Positions 17,025-25,650 of a stretch of DNA of 64,000 bases are shown here, in pieces. A program made the position numbers and the translations under genes. The stretch's first letter is position 1. Each line of letters begins with the position of its first letter. The DNA lies in the NCBI GenBank assembly GCA_030149815.1, contig JASLHI010000045.1:1-64000 (forward strand), in the 5' to 3' direction. Under the pieces are notes generated by a model. That model searched no databases. It saw only the letters and a program-made list of their open reading frames with translations, and was not told where the DNA came from. Origin of the DNA: Aquirhabdus sp. (lineage in GTDB: Bacteria > Pseudomonadota > Gammaproteobacteria > Pseudomonadales > Moraxellaceae).

Positions 17025-17855
17025 ATGCCAGATTTTATTCCACCGTCACTAGCTACTCTGAGCCGTCATCTCACTTTGCAGCGTAAGTATTTCAAACCTA
17101 GTTTTATTGGGTTAGATGCGCTTGACTTAACCCGTCCAGCCTTATTTGTTGGAAATCATACGCTCTATGGGATTATGGATGCCCCTTTAATGCTAGAAGG
17201 TATCTATGCGAAGCACGGCGTATTGCTTCGTTCTCTCGGCGATCGTGGACACTTTTTAGTGCCGCTATGGCGTGAACTTTTGGTGAATAATGGCATGGTG
17301 TTGGGAACTCCTGAAAACTGCGATGCACTGATGGAATCAGGACAATCTATTCTCGTTTTCCCAGGTGGTGCACGCGAAGTCATGAAGCGACATGATGAGA
17401 AATATCGGCTCGTTTGGAAAAAACGCGTTGGTTTTGTTCGCATGGCAATTAAACATGGCTACGACATCATTCCATTTGCATCGTTAGGCCCCGATGATTG
17501 CTATGATATTTTGATCGACGCCGAGGATATTCGCTCAAGTAAAGTGGGTACAAAAATATTAGATGTAACAGGCTTAAGTAAAAGATCACGTGATGGCGAT
17601 GTGATTCCGCCAATATCGCGCGGTCTTGGATTCACGTGGCTACCTCGTCCACAACGTTTTTATTTCAGTTTCGGTGATCGTATTCCAACAGCAGGGTTAA
17701 ATCTCAATGATGACGCTGTACTTTGGGATAAACGCGAAGAAGTAGCAGCTTCCATTCATGCGCAATTAGAGATGCTCAAGCATCATCGCATTGATGATCG
17801 GGCACATAACTGGAGTTGGTTGCGGCGTAAACTTGCAGGAAAAATCGAGATCTAA
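17025..17855 (+). CDS. Lysophospholipid/DAGAT-like acyltransferase
   Basis: The protein resembles the DAGAT/TMEM68-like branch of glycerolipid acyltransferases, which move an acyl group from acyl-CoA to a lipid hydroxyl. Visible blocks are ALFVGNHTLYGIMDAPLM (acceptor motif with the catalytic His and a following Asp), ILVFPGGAREVMKRHDEKY (FPGG motif), FVRMAIKHGYDIIPFASLGPDD and FSFGDRIP. From ATG 17025, preceded by CGGAG, the product is 276 residues; an ATG at 16977 would add 16. It is divergent from the ring-cleavage operon, so both might answer to the same regulator, but nothing in the sequence proves this. The substrate is unknown. Confidence 0.78.
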   Translation: MPDFIPPSLATLSRHLTLQRKYFKPSFIGLDALDLTRPALFVGNHTLYGIMDAPLMLEGIYAKHGVLLRSLGDRGHFLVPLWRELLVNNGMVLGTPENCDALMESGQSILVFPGGAREVMKRHDEKYRLVWKKRVGFVRMAIKHGYDIIPFASLGPDDCYDILIDAEDIRSSKVGTKILDVTGLSKRSRDGDVIPPISRGLGFTWLPRPQRFYFSFGDRIPTAGLNLNDDAVLWDKREEVAASIHAQLEMLKHHRIDDRAHNWSWLRRKLAGKIEI

Positions 17856-18266
17856 AAAGACAGACATCTAGAATTTATTTCCCTAATTGTGGCGCAAAAT
17901 GTCAATTAATTTGGCAGCAAGCGTCAACAGCAGTGAATTATCGATGTGGAAGGCTTTTCATTTAAAGCTCCTAATAAGTTCGTTAATTTAACAAACTTAT
18001 CCGTCCACTTTTTCGGGTCTCGTCCAGTTGATAAACATATCATCTGGAAATACTAATTCATGAGCTTGACAAAGCTGAAGCAGTTAAATTGGTACTTGAG
18101 CAAGGGCTTAACCAGTCTCATGCTGCACGCCACAACTCAACATTTCTGTCAAAAACGAACTGGATTCAGCAGCACAATGGCGGGAAACTCAAAGGGAGTT
18201 TTGGAGTCGAGAGGTTAAGCCCGCTAAGAGCCAGATCCCTTAAGGTCATCATTTAGCACCAACTCT
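17856..18266. other. Gene-free scar region with IS remnant
   Basis: After the acyltransferase stop there is no intact gene until the small secreted protein gene. The segment 18062-18256 encodes a broken IS3 OrfA-like peptide. The rest, 17856-18061, is AT-rich and shows nothing I recognise. Confidence 0.5.
18062..18256 (+). mobile_element. Remnant of an IS3-type transposase OrfA
   Basis: This frame, which has no start codon of its own, reads ELDKAEAVKLVLEQGLNQSH then AARHNSTFLSKTNWIQQHNG and GKLKGS before losing resemblance and stopping at 18254. The pattern K-x-E-A-V-K-L-V-x-E-Q-G followed by S-x-A-A-R and N-W-I-Q-Q is that of the helix-turn-helix OrfA of IS3-family elements. The region is short and decayed, with no OrfB, so this is an old insertion scar. 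Confidence 0.5.
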
Positions 18267-18895
18267 CTAATGTAAAATTAAAGCCTTGTCTGTGACATAT
18301 TTTCTAAGATATTCTGATTTTGTCATCGGACAAACCAATGCTTGTTGATTATTGATACCATAAACTAGATATACATACGTTGGCGAAGAAAATATTAGCG
18401 CGTAATAATTCTTAAATTGATCTCGGGTAATGATCACTTTATTAGTTAACTCTGCAATTTCCTTTAATGAAATATCTCGTTCTACATCAACATTTGCACC
18501 GATTGCCGCTAAAGTTCTTTTGACATCAAGTAACGAAACCTTCTTCTGATTTGAGATTTCTTGATTCAAAATCATGGATATGTTGCGAGTTTCAATAGCG
18601 GATTGATATTGTGCGTTGAATGCGGCCGCAATGATGTAAGCAATATTTGCAACGTTTGAGTTATCTTGATTTACGGAGATCCGAGACAATCGTTGTTCTA
18701 TGTTGGATAAATAGTTTTGTTCAGGAGCTTGGCAAATTTGATCAGTTTCAAGATGAGCCATCGCATAAGTTAGGTGAGGGATTCCCAGAATTACTAAACT
18801 GAAGACATGCAGCCAATTCACTATCGTCATTCTCATGTGAGTGATCCATTATTACTTCAAATGTTTAAGTTTTATTGAGAGAGTTGGAGCACTAA
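18253..18895. repeat. Imperfect inverted repeats around the small secreted protein gene
   Basis: TTAGCACCAACTCTCTAAT (18253-18271) and, inverted, a related sequence at 18874-18895 share CCAACTCTCT and the outer TTAG. They bracket the gene at 18267-18836 almost exactly, and the gene's stop codon lies inside the left copy. The left copy adjoins the IS3 OrfA-like scar, so these may be IS end sequences. No target duplication is obvious. Confidence 0.35.
18267..18836 (-). CDS. Small secreted protein of unknown function
   Basis: The 189-residue product begins with a signal peptide: MRMTIVNWLHVFSLVILGIP followed by a likely cleavage near HLTYAMA. The mature part is soluble, mostly helical, with only two Cys (one near the new N-terminus in DQICQAPEQN, one in ALVCPMTKSE). 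I do not recognise a family. It has its own inverted-repeat frame and sits in a scarred region between two gene-poor stretches, so it may be a recent arrival. A helical domain with RTLAAIGANVDVERDISLKE near its middle is the only patterned part. The ribosome site before the ATG at 18836 is weak. Confidence 0.55.
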   Translation of the reverse strand: MRMTIVNWLHVFSLVILGIPHLTYAMAHLETDQICQAPEQNYLSNIEQRLSRISVNQDNSNVANIAYIIAAAFNAQYQSAIETRNISMILNQEISNQKKVSLLDVKRTLAAIGANVDVERDISLKEIAELTNKVIITRDQFKNYYALIFSSPTYVYLVYGINNQQALVCPMTKSEYLRKYVTDKALILH

Positions 18896-19391
18896 CTTGG
18901 CAATTTGTACACAACTTAAAACATGGATAATAATTTAACGATCTTTTAAAAAATACGTGAGGCAGATGCAGATCAAAAAAATTGTCATTTTAGGTCAATA
19001 AAATACAAACATCACCGAATATACATTTAGGGTCTTATGGAGCTAAGCACTCATTAAAGTGTAGTAACTTATTAAGATTGAAAAAAATAGGGATTATCGT
19101 TGTTTAAAAATTACTGAAGCTAAATTTTTATAACTTGTTTGATGTTTTGCTCTCGATTTTACTGCTTTGCACAGCAGAGTTAATCGGGCTTTCTGTTCGA
19201 TCAACGAACATTATCTTTTTATTTTCACCTCGAAAAACAGAGTTTCGCTTGAATCATAGATATGATTAAACTACTAAGAAATAATCCACTTTAGCTCTAA
19301 GACCCATTTTTAATGATGCAGCAGATAAATCTTATATGCTGCATTCATAGAATTTTATAAATAAGCCAAACTTGAATCTTAACGAGTCCAA
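18837..19391. other. Gene-free region with a MITE-like segment
   Basis: No gene can be supported in these 555 bases. Positions 18874-18895 hold one of the inverted repeats described above, and 19030-19305 is framed by imperfect terminal repeats. The segment 19306-19391 shows nothing further. Confidence 0.45.
19030..19305. mobile_element. MITE-like segment with imperfect terminal inverted repeats
   Basis: The left end GGGTCTTATGGAGCTAA (19030-19046) and the right end TTAGCTCTAAGACCC (19291-19305) are inverted copies with a two-base gap. The 276-base interior has no coding capacity. The flanks ATTTA and ATTTT could be a degraded target duplication. It could be a short non-autonomous element or an IS deletion product. 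I do not recognise the family. Confidence 0.35.
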
Positions 19392-21587
19392 TCAAGCCAC
19401 TCTTTTGCTTCTCGCTGCATGCAGCTTTTTATAACTCTCAATCAAGCGTAAATGTGGTTCAATTCCTTCAAGTTTCATACTGGTCGGCGTTAAACCATAG
19501 AAGCGCACAGTACCATCTACTGATCCTAGCGCAGCATCCATCCGCTCATTACCAAACATCCGACGGAAATTGACCTCGTAATCCTTCATTTTGAGGTCAT
19601 CATCCAACATGACTTCAAGTACGACATTTAAACACTGATAAAACAATCCACGTTCAACTGTGTTGGTATTAAATTGCAGGAAAGTTTCAACGAGTTCTTT
19701 AGCTTCCTCAAACTTTCTCAAAGCAAGATTAATCAAAAGCTTTAATTCGAGAATGGTCAACTGACCCCAGACCGTATTGTCATCAAATTCGATGCCAATT
19801 AATGTCGTGATCTCAGTGTAGTCATCCTGTTCGCTATTTTCTAAGCGTTCAACCAATGCTTGAAGCGCAGTATCATCCAAGCGATGCACGTTCAAAATAT
19901 CTTCGCGGAATAACAGTGATTTATTCGTGTTATCCCAAATCAAATCTTCTACCAGATAGATTTCAGAGTAATCGGGAACTAAAATACGGCAGGCTGTTGC
20001 GCCTAAATGCTCATAGACCGCCATGTACACTTCTTTGCCCATCTCTTCAAGAATACCAAACAGTGCCGTAGCTTCCTCAGTATTTGGGTCACTCCCCCAA
20101 CCTGAAAAATCCCATTCGACAAAATCATAATCTGATTTTGCGCTGAAAAAACGCCATGATACGACACCACTGGAATCAATAAAGTGCTCAACAAAATTAT
20201 TGGGTTCAGTCACTGCATTACTTTCAAAAGTTGGCTGAGGTAAGTCATTCAAACCTTCAAGACTGCGACCTTGCAACAATTCCGTTAAACTGCGTTCCAC
20301 CGCTACTTCGAAGCTTGGATGCGCCCCAAATGATGCAAACACACCACCTGTTCGGGGATTCATTAATGTCACGCACATGACAGGATACTTGCCGCCTAGC
20401 GAAGCGTCTTTTACCAATATAGGGAAACCTTGTTCCTCTAACGCTTGAATACCCGCTACAATGCTTGGATACTTTGCCAAAACATCTTGTGGTACATCAG
20501 GCAGCGCAATTTCCCCTTCTAAAATTTCACGCTTTACTGCACGTTCGAAGATTTCTGATAAACATTGAACTTGCGCTTCAACCAAGGTATTTCCAGCACT
20601 CATCCCATTACTCAGGAATAAGTTTTCAATCAGGTTAGATGGGAAATACACTATCTCACCATCAGACTGACGTACAAATGGTAATGAGCAAATACCGCGC
20701 TCAGTATTACCTGAGTTTGTATCAATCAGATGCGAGCCACGAAGCTCATCATCTGGATTGTAAATGTCGAGACAATATTCATCGAGAATGCCTGATGGCA
20801 GTTGATCATTTGAATCTGGCTTAAACCATTTTTCATCGGGGTAATGCACAAATTCGGCGTTTGCAATTTCTTCACCCCAAAACTGGTCGTTATAGAAGAA
20901 ATTACAATTTAGACGTTCAATAAACTCACCCAGTGCCGAAGCCAGTGCGCTTTCTTTGGTTGAGCCTTTGCCATTGGTAAAACACATTGGCGATTGTGCA
21001 TCACGGATGTGTAGCGACCACACATTCGGCACGATATTGCGCCATGAAGAGATTTCAATCTTCATACCCAAACCAGCCAAAATGCCAGACATATTAGCAA
21101 TCGTTTCTTCTAAAGGCAGATCCTTGCCTTGAATGTAAGTGCTACTTCCTGAAGCCAAATTTGGCATTAATAACGCTTGTGCGTCAGCATCAATGTTTTC
21201 AACTTCTTCGATAATAAAATCAGGTCCCGCTTGGATGACTTTTTTTACGGTACAACGATCAATCGAGCGCAAAATACCTTGGCGATCTTTAGCAGAAATA
21301 TCGGCTGGCAATTCGACCTGAATTTTGAAAATCTGCTTATAGCGATTTTCTGGATCGACAATATTGTTTTGTGACAAACGAATATGATCTGTTGGGATAT
21401 TCCGTGCTGCGCAGTACACCTTCACAAAGTAAGCTGCACATAAGGCTGAGGATGCCAAAAAATAGTCAAATGGTCCTGGCGCTGATCCATCGCCCTTGTA
21501 GCGAATCGGTTGATCAGCGATTACCGTAAAGTCATCGAACTTAGCTTCTTGTCGAAGATTGTCGAGATAATTGACTTTGATTTCCAT
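19392..21587 (-). CDS. OsmC domain / YcaO domain fusion protein
   Basis: The 731-residue protein joins an N-terminal OsmC-like domain (about residues 1-140, with GPFDYFLASSALCAAYFVKVYC carrying the peroxidatic-type Cys) to a YcaO ATP-binding domain with SALGEFIERLNCNFFY, QCLSEIFERAVKRE and EVAVERSLTELLQGR, then a helical C-terminal part. YcaO enzymes activate amide or carbonyl oxygens with ATP; the E. coli protein has been linked to ribosomal protein S12 methylthiolation. The fused form is widespread in gamma-proteobacteria. There are no precursor peptide or dehydrogenase genes nearby, so it does not look like a peptide-toxin cluster. It stands alone, with no operon partner. Confidence 0.88.
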   Translation of the reverse strand: MEIKVNYLDNLRQEAKFDDFTVIADQPIRYKGDGSAPGPFDYFLASSALCAAYFVKVYCAARNIPTDHIRLSQNNIVDPENRYKQIFKIQVELPADISAKDRQGILRSIDRCTVKKVIQAGPDFIIEEVENIDADAQALLMPNLASGSSTYIQGKDLPLEETIANMSGILAGLGMKIEISSWRNIVPNVWSLHIRDAQSPMCFTNGKGSTKESALASALGEFIERLNCNFFYNDQFWGEEIANAEFVHYPDEKWFKPDSNDQLPSGILDEYCLDIYNPDDELRGSHLIDTNSGNTERGICSLPFVRQSDGEIVYFPSNLIENLFLSNGMSAGNTLVEAQVQCLSEIFERAVKREILEGEIALPDVPQDVLAKYPSIVAGIQALEEQGFPILVKDASLGGKYPVMCVTLMNPRTGGVFASFGAHPSFEVAVERSLTELLQGRSLEGLNDLPQPTFESNAVTEPNNFVEHFIDSSGVVSWRFFSAKSDYDFVEWDFSGWGSDPNTEEATALFGILEEMGKEVYMAVYEHLGATACRILVPDYSEIYLVEDLIWDNTNKSLLFREDILNVHRLDDTALQALVERLENSEQDDYTEITTLIGIEFDDNTVWGQLTILELKLLINLALRKFEEAKELVETFLQFNTNTVERGLFYQCLNVVLEVMLDDDLKMKDYEVNFRRMFGNERMDAALGSVDGTVRFYGLTPTSMKLEGIEPHLRLIESYKKLHAARSKRVA

Positions 21588-21760
21588 GCCAGCACCTAAA
21601 TCATCTGATATGCCATCTTGGACACATCAAATTGAAAATATTGATATATAAGCCGAATTAAGAATAAGAAATTGACTTAAAAAGAGAGCGACTAGAGCCT
21701 TGCGACTGGCTCTAGTAATGATGGGCGGTATTATAGTGTGATTTGGTTGAATTGATAACT

Positions 21761-22531
21761 TTAACTTCTAATCCGATATCCCGTTTTAAATATCCACGCA
21801 ATTCCGATCAAACACAGCAGCATAAACCCTGCTGTCATACCAAAACTGATCCAGATATTCACATCCGCAACGCCATAAAAACTCCAACGTAAGCCATTAA
21901 TCAGATAAACCACTGGATTAAATAATGTGATCTCACGCCAAAATGGAGGCAACATATTGACTGAATAAAAACTACCACCCAAAAAAGTCAGCGGCGTAAC
22001 AACCATCAACGGAATGACTTGTAATTTCTGAAAATCATCTGCCCAGATTCCAATGATAAATCCAAACAAACTGAAAGTAATTGAGGTCAATATTAAGAAA
22101 AGAACCATCCATAACGGATGTAGAATCTGATAATCGACAAAAAAACGCGCTGTCACTAACATTAACAAGCCAAGCATTAAAGACTTGGTCGCTGCAGCAC
22201 CGACATAACCTAGCAATACTTCAACAAATGATACTGGAGCGGATAACAGTTCATAGATCGTTCCTGTCCATTTCGGCATGTAAATACCAAACGATGCATT
22301 AGAAATGCTTTCATTGAGCATGGTCAGCATGATTAAACCAGGAATAATGAAAGCACCATAAGTGACACCGTTAATCGCGCCCATACGTGAACCAATTGCT
22401 GCACCAAACACGATGAAATACAAAGATGTAGACAAAACTGGCGAAGCAATACTCTGAATCAAAGTACGGAAAGTACGATTCATCTCAAAACGATAGATCG
22501 CACGAATGGCATAAAAATTTAGATGATTCAT
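21761..22531 (-). CDS. ABC-2 type transporter permease (YadH-like)
   Basis: The 256-residue protein has six hydrophobic segments and the ABC-2 signature region PLTFLGGSFYSVNMLPPFW near residues 190-210 followed by NPVVYLINGLRW. It forms the membrane part of an exporter with the ATPase encoded just upstream; the genes overlap by four bases (ATGA). YadGH/NodIJ-like exporters of this type handle polysaccharides, lipids or drugs; the cargo cannot be read from sequence. Confidence 0.88.
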   Translation of the reverse strand: MNHLNFYAIRAIYRFEMNRTFRTLIQSIASPVLSTSLYFIVFGAAIGSRMGAINGVTYGAFIIPGLIMLTMLNESISNASFGIYMPKWTGTIYELLSAPVSFVEVLLGYVGAAATKSLMLGLLMLVTARFFVDYQILHPLWMVLFLILTSITFSLFGFIIGIWADDFQKLQVIPLMVVTPLTFLGGSFYSVNMLPPFWREITLFNPVVYLINGLRWSFYGVADVNIWISFGMTAGFMLLCLIGIAWIFKTGYRIRS

Positions 22532-23469
22532 GCTGTATGCTCACTCATCAAACCAACAAAAATATCCTCAAGAGAACTCTGGCTCGACTGTAATTCTTTA
22601 AAGTCGATGCTCTGCTCTTGCAAGCGACGAAGTAAATCCGCTATGCCCGTTTCCTCACTTTGTCCATCAAATGTATAAACCAAACGCTGACCATCAGCAG
22701 TCAGCGTCAAAGCTGGTGATGTCAACGTGGTGGGGATGCTGTCTATTGGTTTTTTTAGATGTAGCGTAAGTTGTTTTTTGCCGAGCTTCTGCATCAATGC
22801 TGTTTTTTCCTCAACTAAAATCAGCTCGCCTTTGCGAATCACACCAATACGATCAGCCATATCCTCAGCTTCTTCGATATAATGCGTCGTCAAAATAATC
22901 GTGACGCCGCTATCACGTAAACGCCGTACCATTGCCCACATATCTCGACGCAGTTCTACATCGACACCCGCACTCGGTTCATCCAGAAACAATATTTCTG
23001 GTTCGTGAGATAAGGCTTTTGCAATCATGACTCGGCGTTTCATGCCGCCAGAGAGTGTCATAATCTTTGAATCTTTCTTATCCCAAAGGGAAAGATCGCG
23101 CAGGATTTTTTCGAGTAGTGCTGGATTTTTAGGTTTTCCAAATAAGCCGCGACTAAAGTTCACTGTTGCCCATACTGTTTCAAAAGCATCAGTATGAAGT
23201 TCCTGAGGAACTAGACCTATTGCTTGACGTGCAGATCGAAAGTTTTTAATGACATCATGTCCAGCAGCCGTGATCTGCCCTTGACTGGGATTCACCATGC
23301 CGCAGGTGATGCCAATCAGAGTCGTCTTCCCTGCGCCATTTGGCCCCAGTAACGCAAATATCTCACCGCGACGAATATCCAGATCAATACCCTTAAGTGC
23401 TTGAAAACCAGATGCATAGGTCTTGGTTAGACCTTTGATTGAAATGATATTCTCCACTACAACTCCCAT
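22528..23469 (-). CDS. ABC transporter ATP-binding protein (YadG-like)
   Basis: The 313-residue ATPase has Walker A GPNGAGKTTL, the Q-loop GLVPQE, signature LSGGMKRRV, Walker B ILFLDEPSAGVD and the H-loop TTHYIEEAEDMADRIGV, all intact. A C-terminal extension after about residue 230 is typical for ABC-2 exporter ATPases of the CcmA/YadG type. It is translated just before its permease and should couple ATP hydrolysis to export across the inner membrane. The SDR gene upstream ends 23 bases before, so the three may share a transcript. Confidence 0.9.
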   Translation of the reverse strand: MGVVVENIISIKGLTKTYASGFQALKGIDLDIRRGEIFALLGPNGAGKTTLIGITCGMVNPSQGQITAAGHDVIKNFRSARQAIGLVPQELHTDAFETVWATVNFSRGLFGKPKNPALLEKILRDLSLWDKKDSKIMTLSGGMKRRVMIAKALSHEPEILFLDEPSAGVDVELRRDMWAMVRRLRDSGVTIILTTHYIEEAEDMADRIGVIRKGELILVEEKTALMQKLGKKQLTLHLKKPIDSIPTTLTSPALTLTADGQRLVYTFDGQSEETGIADLLRRLQEQSIDFKELQSSQSSLEDIFVGLMSEHTA

Positions 23470-23492
23470 GTAATGCCTACAGTTTTTAATCT

Positions 23493-24332
23493 CTATAGTT
23501 TGGATTTCAGTTTTCTAAACAAACTTGTGCGCTGCGCGAAATCAAGCGTATCAGGCATTAAGCGTTTTCCCGCATAAAGCGCCCACGCTTCAGGGCTCAC
23601 AGGCACAACCGCACGATTATGGATAATTGCACTGACAATCGCATCGGCAACATGTTCAGGGCCGTAATTCCGCTTACGATATAACTCAACGACTTTATCT
23701 TGTGCTTGCGACATTTCCCCGTGCGCACGCATCGCTTTGACAATATTCGTATTAATGACACCTGGGCAAATTGCACTGACACCAACATGATGCTCAGCTA
23801 GCTCAATCCGCAATGATTCTGACAGTCCCATCACGGCATGCTTCGTCGCGGAATACGCAGACATTTCTGGCGCTGCATAAAAACCTGCAGCCGATGCGAT
23901 ATTGATAATATGACCTGATCCACGTTCAGCCATTTTTTGACCAAATGCTTTGCAGCCGTGCACCACGCCCATCAGGTTAATGCCGATTAACCATTGCCAG
24001 TCTTCAATTGGAATTTCTAAAAATAGACCTGCACTTGCCACGCCTGCATTGTTGACCAATATATCCAGAGCACCATATTGCTGGTGAATACGTTCTGCGA
24101 GTTGTTGCATTGCTTGCCAGTCAGAAACATCTGCGATTTCGAGTGTTGCTGTGTCTGCTTTATTGCCTAGCAGTAATTTAGTTTCTTCGAGCGTCGCACG
24201 ATTCAGATCACAAAGAATTAGTTTTGCCCCAAGCCCTGCAAATTTTAGAGCGGTTGCCCGTCCAATCCCAGAACCCGCACCAGTAATTAGAGCAAGTTTG
24301 TTGTGGAAAAAATGATGCGCCTTATTTGACAT
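23493..24332 (-). CDS. Short-chain dehydrogenase/reductase (classical SDR)
   Basis: The 279-residue protein is a classical SDR with the cofactor motif TGAGSGIGRA near residue 18, NNAGVASAG near 93, and the catalytic S and YSATK tyrosine/lysine pair in SAAGFYAAPEMSAYSATKHA. The acidic residue in LILCDLNR after the second strand favours NAD(H). The C-terminus, with VVPVSPEAWALYAGKRLMPD, resembles SDRs often found beside lipid or hydrocarbon genes in Acinetobacter-like genomes. It lies between an MDR oxidoreductase gene and the ABC exporter genes on the same strand. The substrate is unknown. Confidence 0.87.
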   Translation of the reverse strand: MSNKAHHFFHNKLALITGAGSGIGRATALKFAGLGAKLILCDLNRATLEETKLLLGNKADTATLEIADVSDWQAMQQLAERIHQQYGALDILVNNAGVASAGLFLEIPIEDWQWLIGINLMGVVHGCKAFGQKMAERGSGHIINIASAAGFYAAPEMSAYSATKHAVMGLSESLRIELAEHHVGVSAICPGVINTNIVKAMRAHGEMSQAQDKVVELYRKRNYGPEHVADAIVSAIIHNRAVVPVSPEAWALYAGKRLMPDTLDFAQRTSLFRKLKSKL

Positions 24333-24379
24333 TATATTTTCTCCACGGTTGTTTTTTCAAATCAACATCATGTTTTAAG

Positions 24380-25423
24380 TTATTTGAAATCATCATTAGC
24401 CACTCGCACTAATAGTTTTCCGAAGTTCTTGCCTTCCAGTAAACCAATAAATGCTTGCGGCGCATTTTCTAGTCCATCCACGACATCTTCGCGGAATTTA
24501 ATCATATCTGCATTTAACCAAGTACTCATTTGTGCAAGAAATTCGTTATATCGTGAACCATAATCATCAAAAATAATAAAGCCTTGCATTTTTATGCGTT
24601 TAGTCAACAAAGTTCGTGATAACAGTGATGAGCGATCTGGGCCAGCTTTCGCTGAGGTATCGTTGTAATTGGCGATTAATCCGCATAAAGGTACGCGAGC
24701 ACGGACATTAAGTAAGGGCAATACTGCATCAAACACAGCCCCGCCTACATTTTCAAAATAAACATCGATTCCTTTAGGGCAAGCGGCTTTTAGTTTCTCA
24801 GCTAAATCAGGGCTATAGTGATCAATACAATCATCAAAGCCAAGTTCCTCAATGACATATCGACACTTCTCAGCTCCACCTGCGATGCCAATTGCACGAC
24901 AACCTTTAATCTTCGCAACCTGTCCGACGACAGAACCGACTGCACCGCTCGCAGCCGCGACGACAACCGTTTCATTTGGTTGAGGATTACCAATATCCAG
25001 CAATCCCATATACGCAGTAAACCCTGGCATTCCCAAAACGCCCAGTGCGAGTGAAGGGTGAGGCATAGAAGAATGTAATTTAAACAGTCCAGCGCCATCT
25101 ACTACGGCAAATTTCTGCCAGCCGCCAGAGCCAAGTACGAGATCACCAACTTGATATGATGCATGTCGTGATTCAACGACCCGAGAAACTGTTCCACCAA
25201 CCATCACACCACCGACTTCAACAGGCGCTGCGTAAGATGGTGCATCACTCATTCGACCGCGCATATAAGGATCTAGTGAGAGATAAAGTGTTTTCAATAA
25301 AACTTGTCCTTCAGACAAATCAGGAATTTTTGATTCGACGATTGAGAAATTATCCAGTTTAGGCGCACCGACTGGACGTGATGCAAGTAAGACTTGAAGA
25401 TTGCTTATATTGATCTGTGACAT
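24380..25423 (-). CDS. NADP-dependent MDR oxidoreductase (CurA/prostaglandin reductase-like)
   Basis: The 347-residue protein belongs to the zinc-free leukotriene B4 dehydrogenase/CurA branch of medium-chain reductases, which reduce alpha,beta-unsaturated ketones or aldehydes with NADPH. Typical features are YLSLDPYMRGRM near residue 50, GMPGFTAYMGLLDIG, the cofactor loop AASGAVGSVVGQVAKIKG, and PKGIDVYFENVGG; zinc-binding cysteines are absent, as expected. It lies 47 bases before the SDR gene on the same strand, so the two may be co-transcribed. Confidence 0.9.
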   Translation of the reverse strand: MSQINISNLQVLLASRPVGAPKLDNFSIVESKIPDLSEGQVLLKTLYLSLDPYMRGRMSDAPSYAAPVEVGGVMVGGTVSRVVESRHASYQVGDLVLGSGGWQKFAVVDGAGLFKLHSSMPHPSLALGVLGMPGFTAYMGLLDIGNPQPNETVVVAAASGAVGSVVGQVAKIKGCRAIGIAGGAEKCRYVIEELGFDDCIDHYSPDLAEKLKAACPKGIDVYFENVGGAVFDAVLPLLNVRARVPLCGLIANYNDTSAKAGPDRSSLLSRTLLTKRIKMQGFIIFDDYGSRYNEFLAQMSTWLNADMIKFREDVVDGLENAPQAFIGLLEGKNFGKLLVRVANDDFK

Positions 25424-25611
25424 AAAAATATTCCTTTTTTTAGATCATCATTGAATACCATATGAATTCAGGTTTGCAGTTCTGGTTATTTTATTGTTGC
25501 TCTAGTAAGCATTTTTTTAAGTTAGACTTCAAGCTTATCGCAGTTATTATTCGCATGTAATCTGTAAAGTGGAATGATGCATTAGTTTTAATATTTCTTA
25601 TGATATTTTAA

Positions 25612-25643
25612 CGTCTTAGTAAGAGCATTAACTTACTAAGACG
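25612..25643 (-). terminator. Terminator of the large lipoprotein gene
   Basis: CGTCTTAGTAAG (25612-25623) and CTTACTAAGACG (25632-25643) form a perfect 12-bp stem with an eight-base loop, starting 8 bases after the lipoprotein stop on the minus strand and followed by a TTAAAATAT run. Confidence 0.7.
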
Positions 25644-25650
25644 ATCACAA

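Noticed and set aside
19392..21587. A thiazole/oxazole-modified microcin or thioamide peptide cluster
   Set aside because: There is no precursor peptide, flavin dehydrogenase or TfuA-like partner near the YcaO gene.
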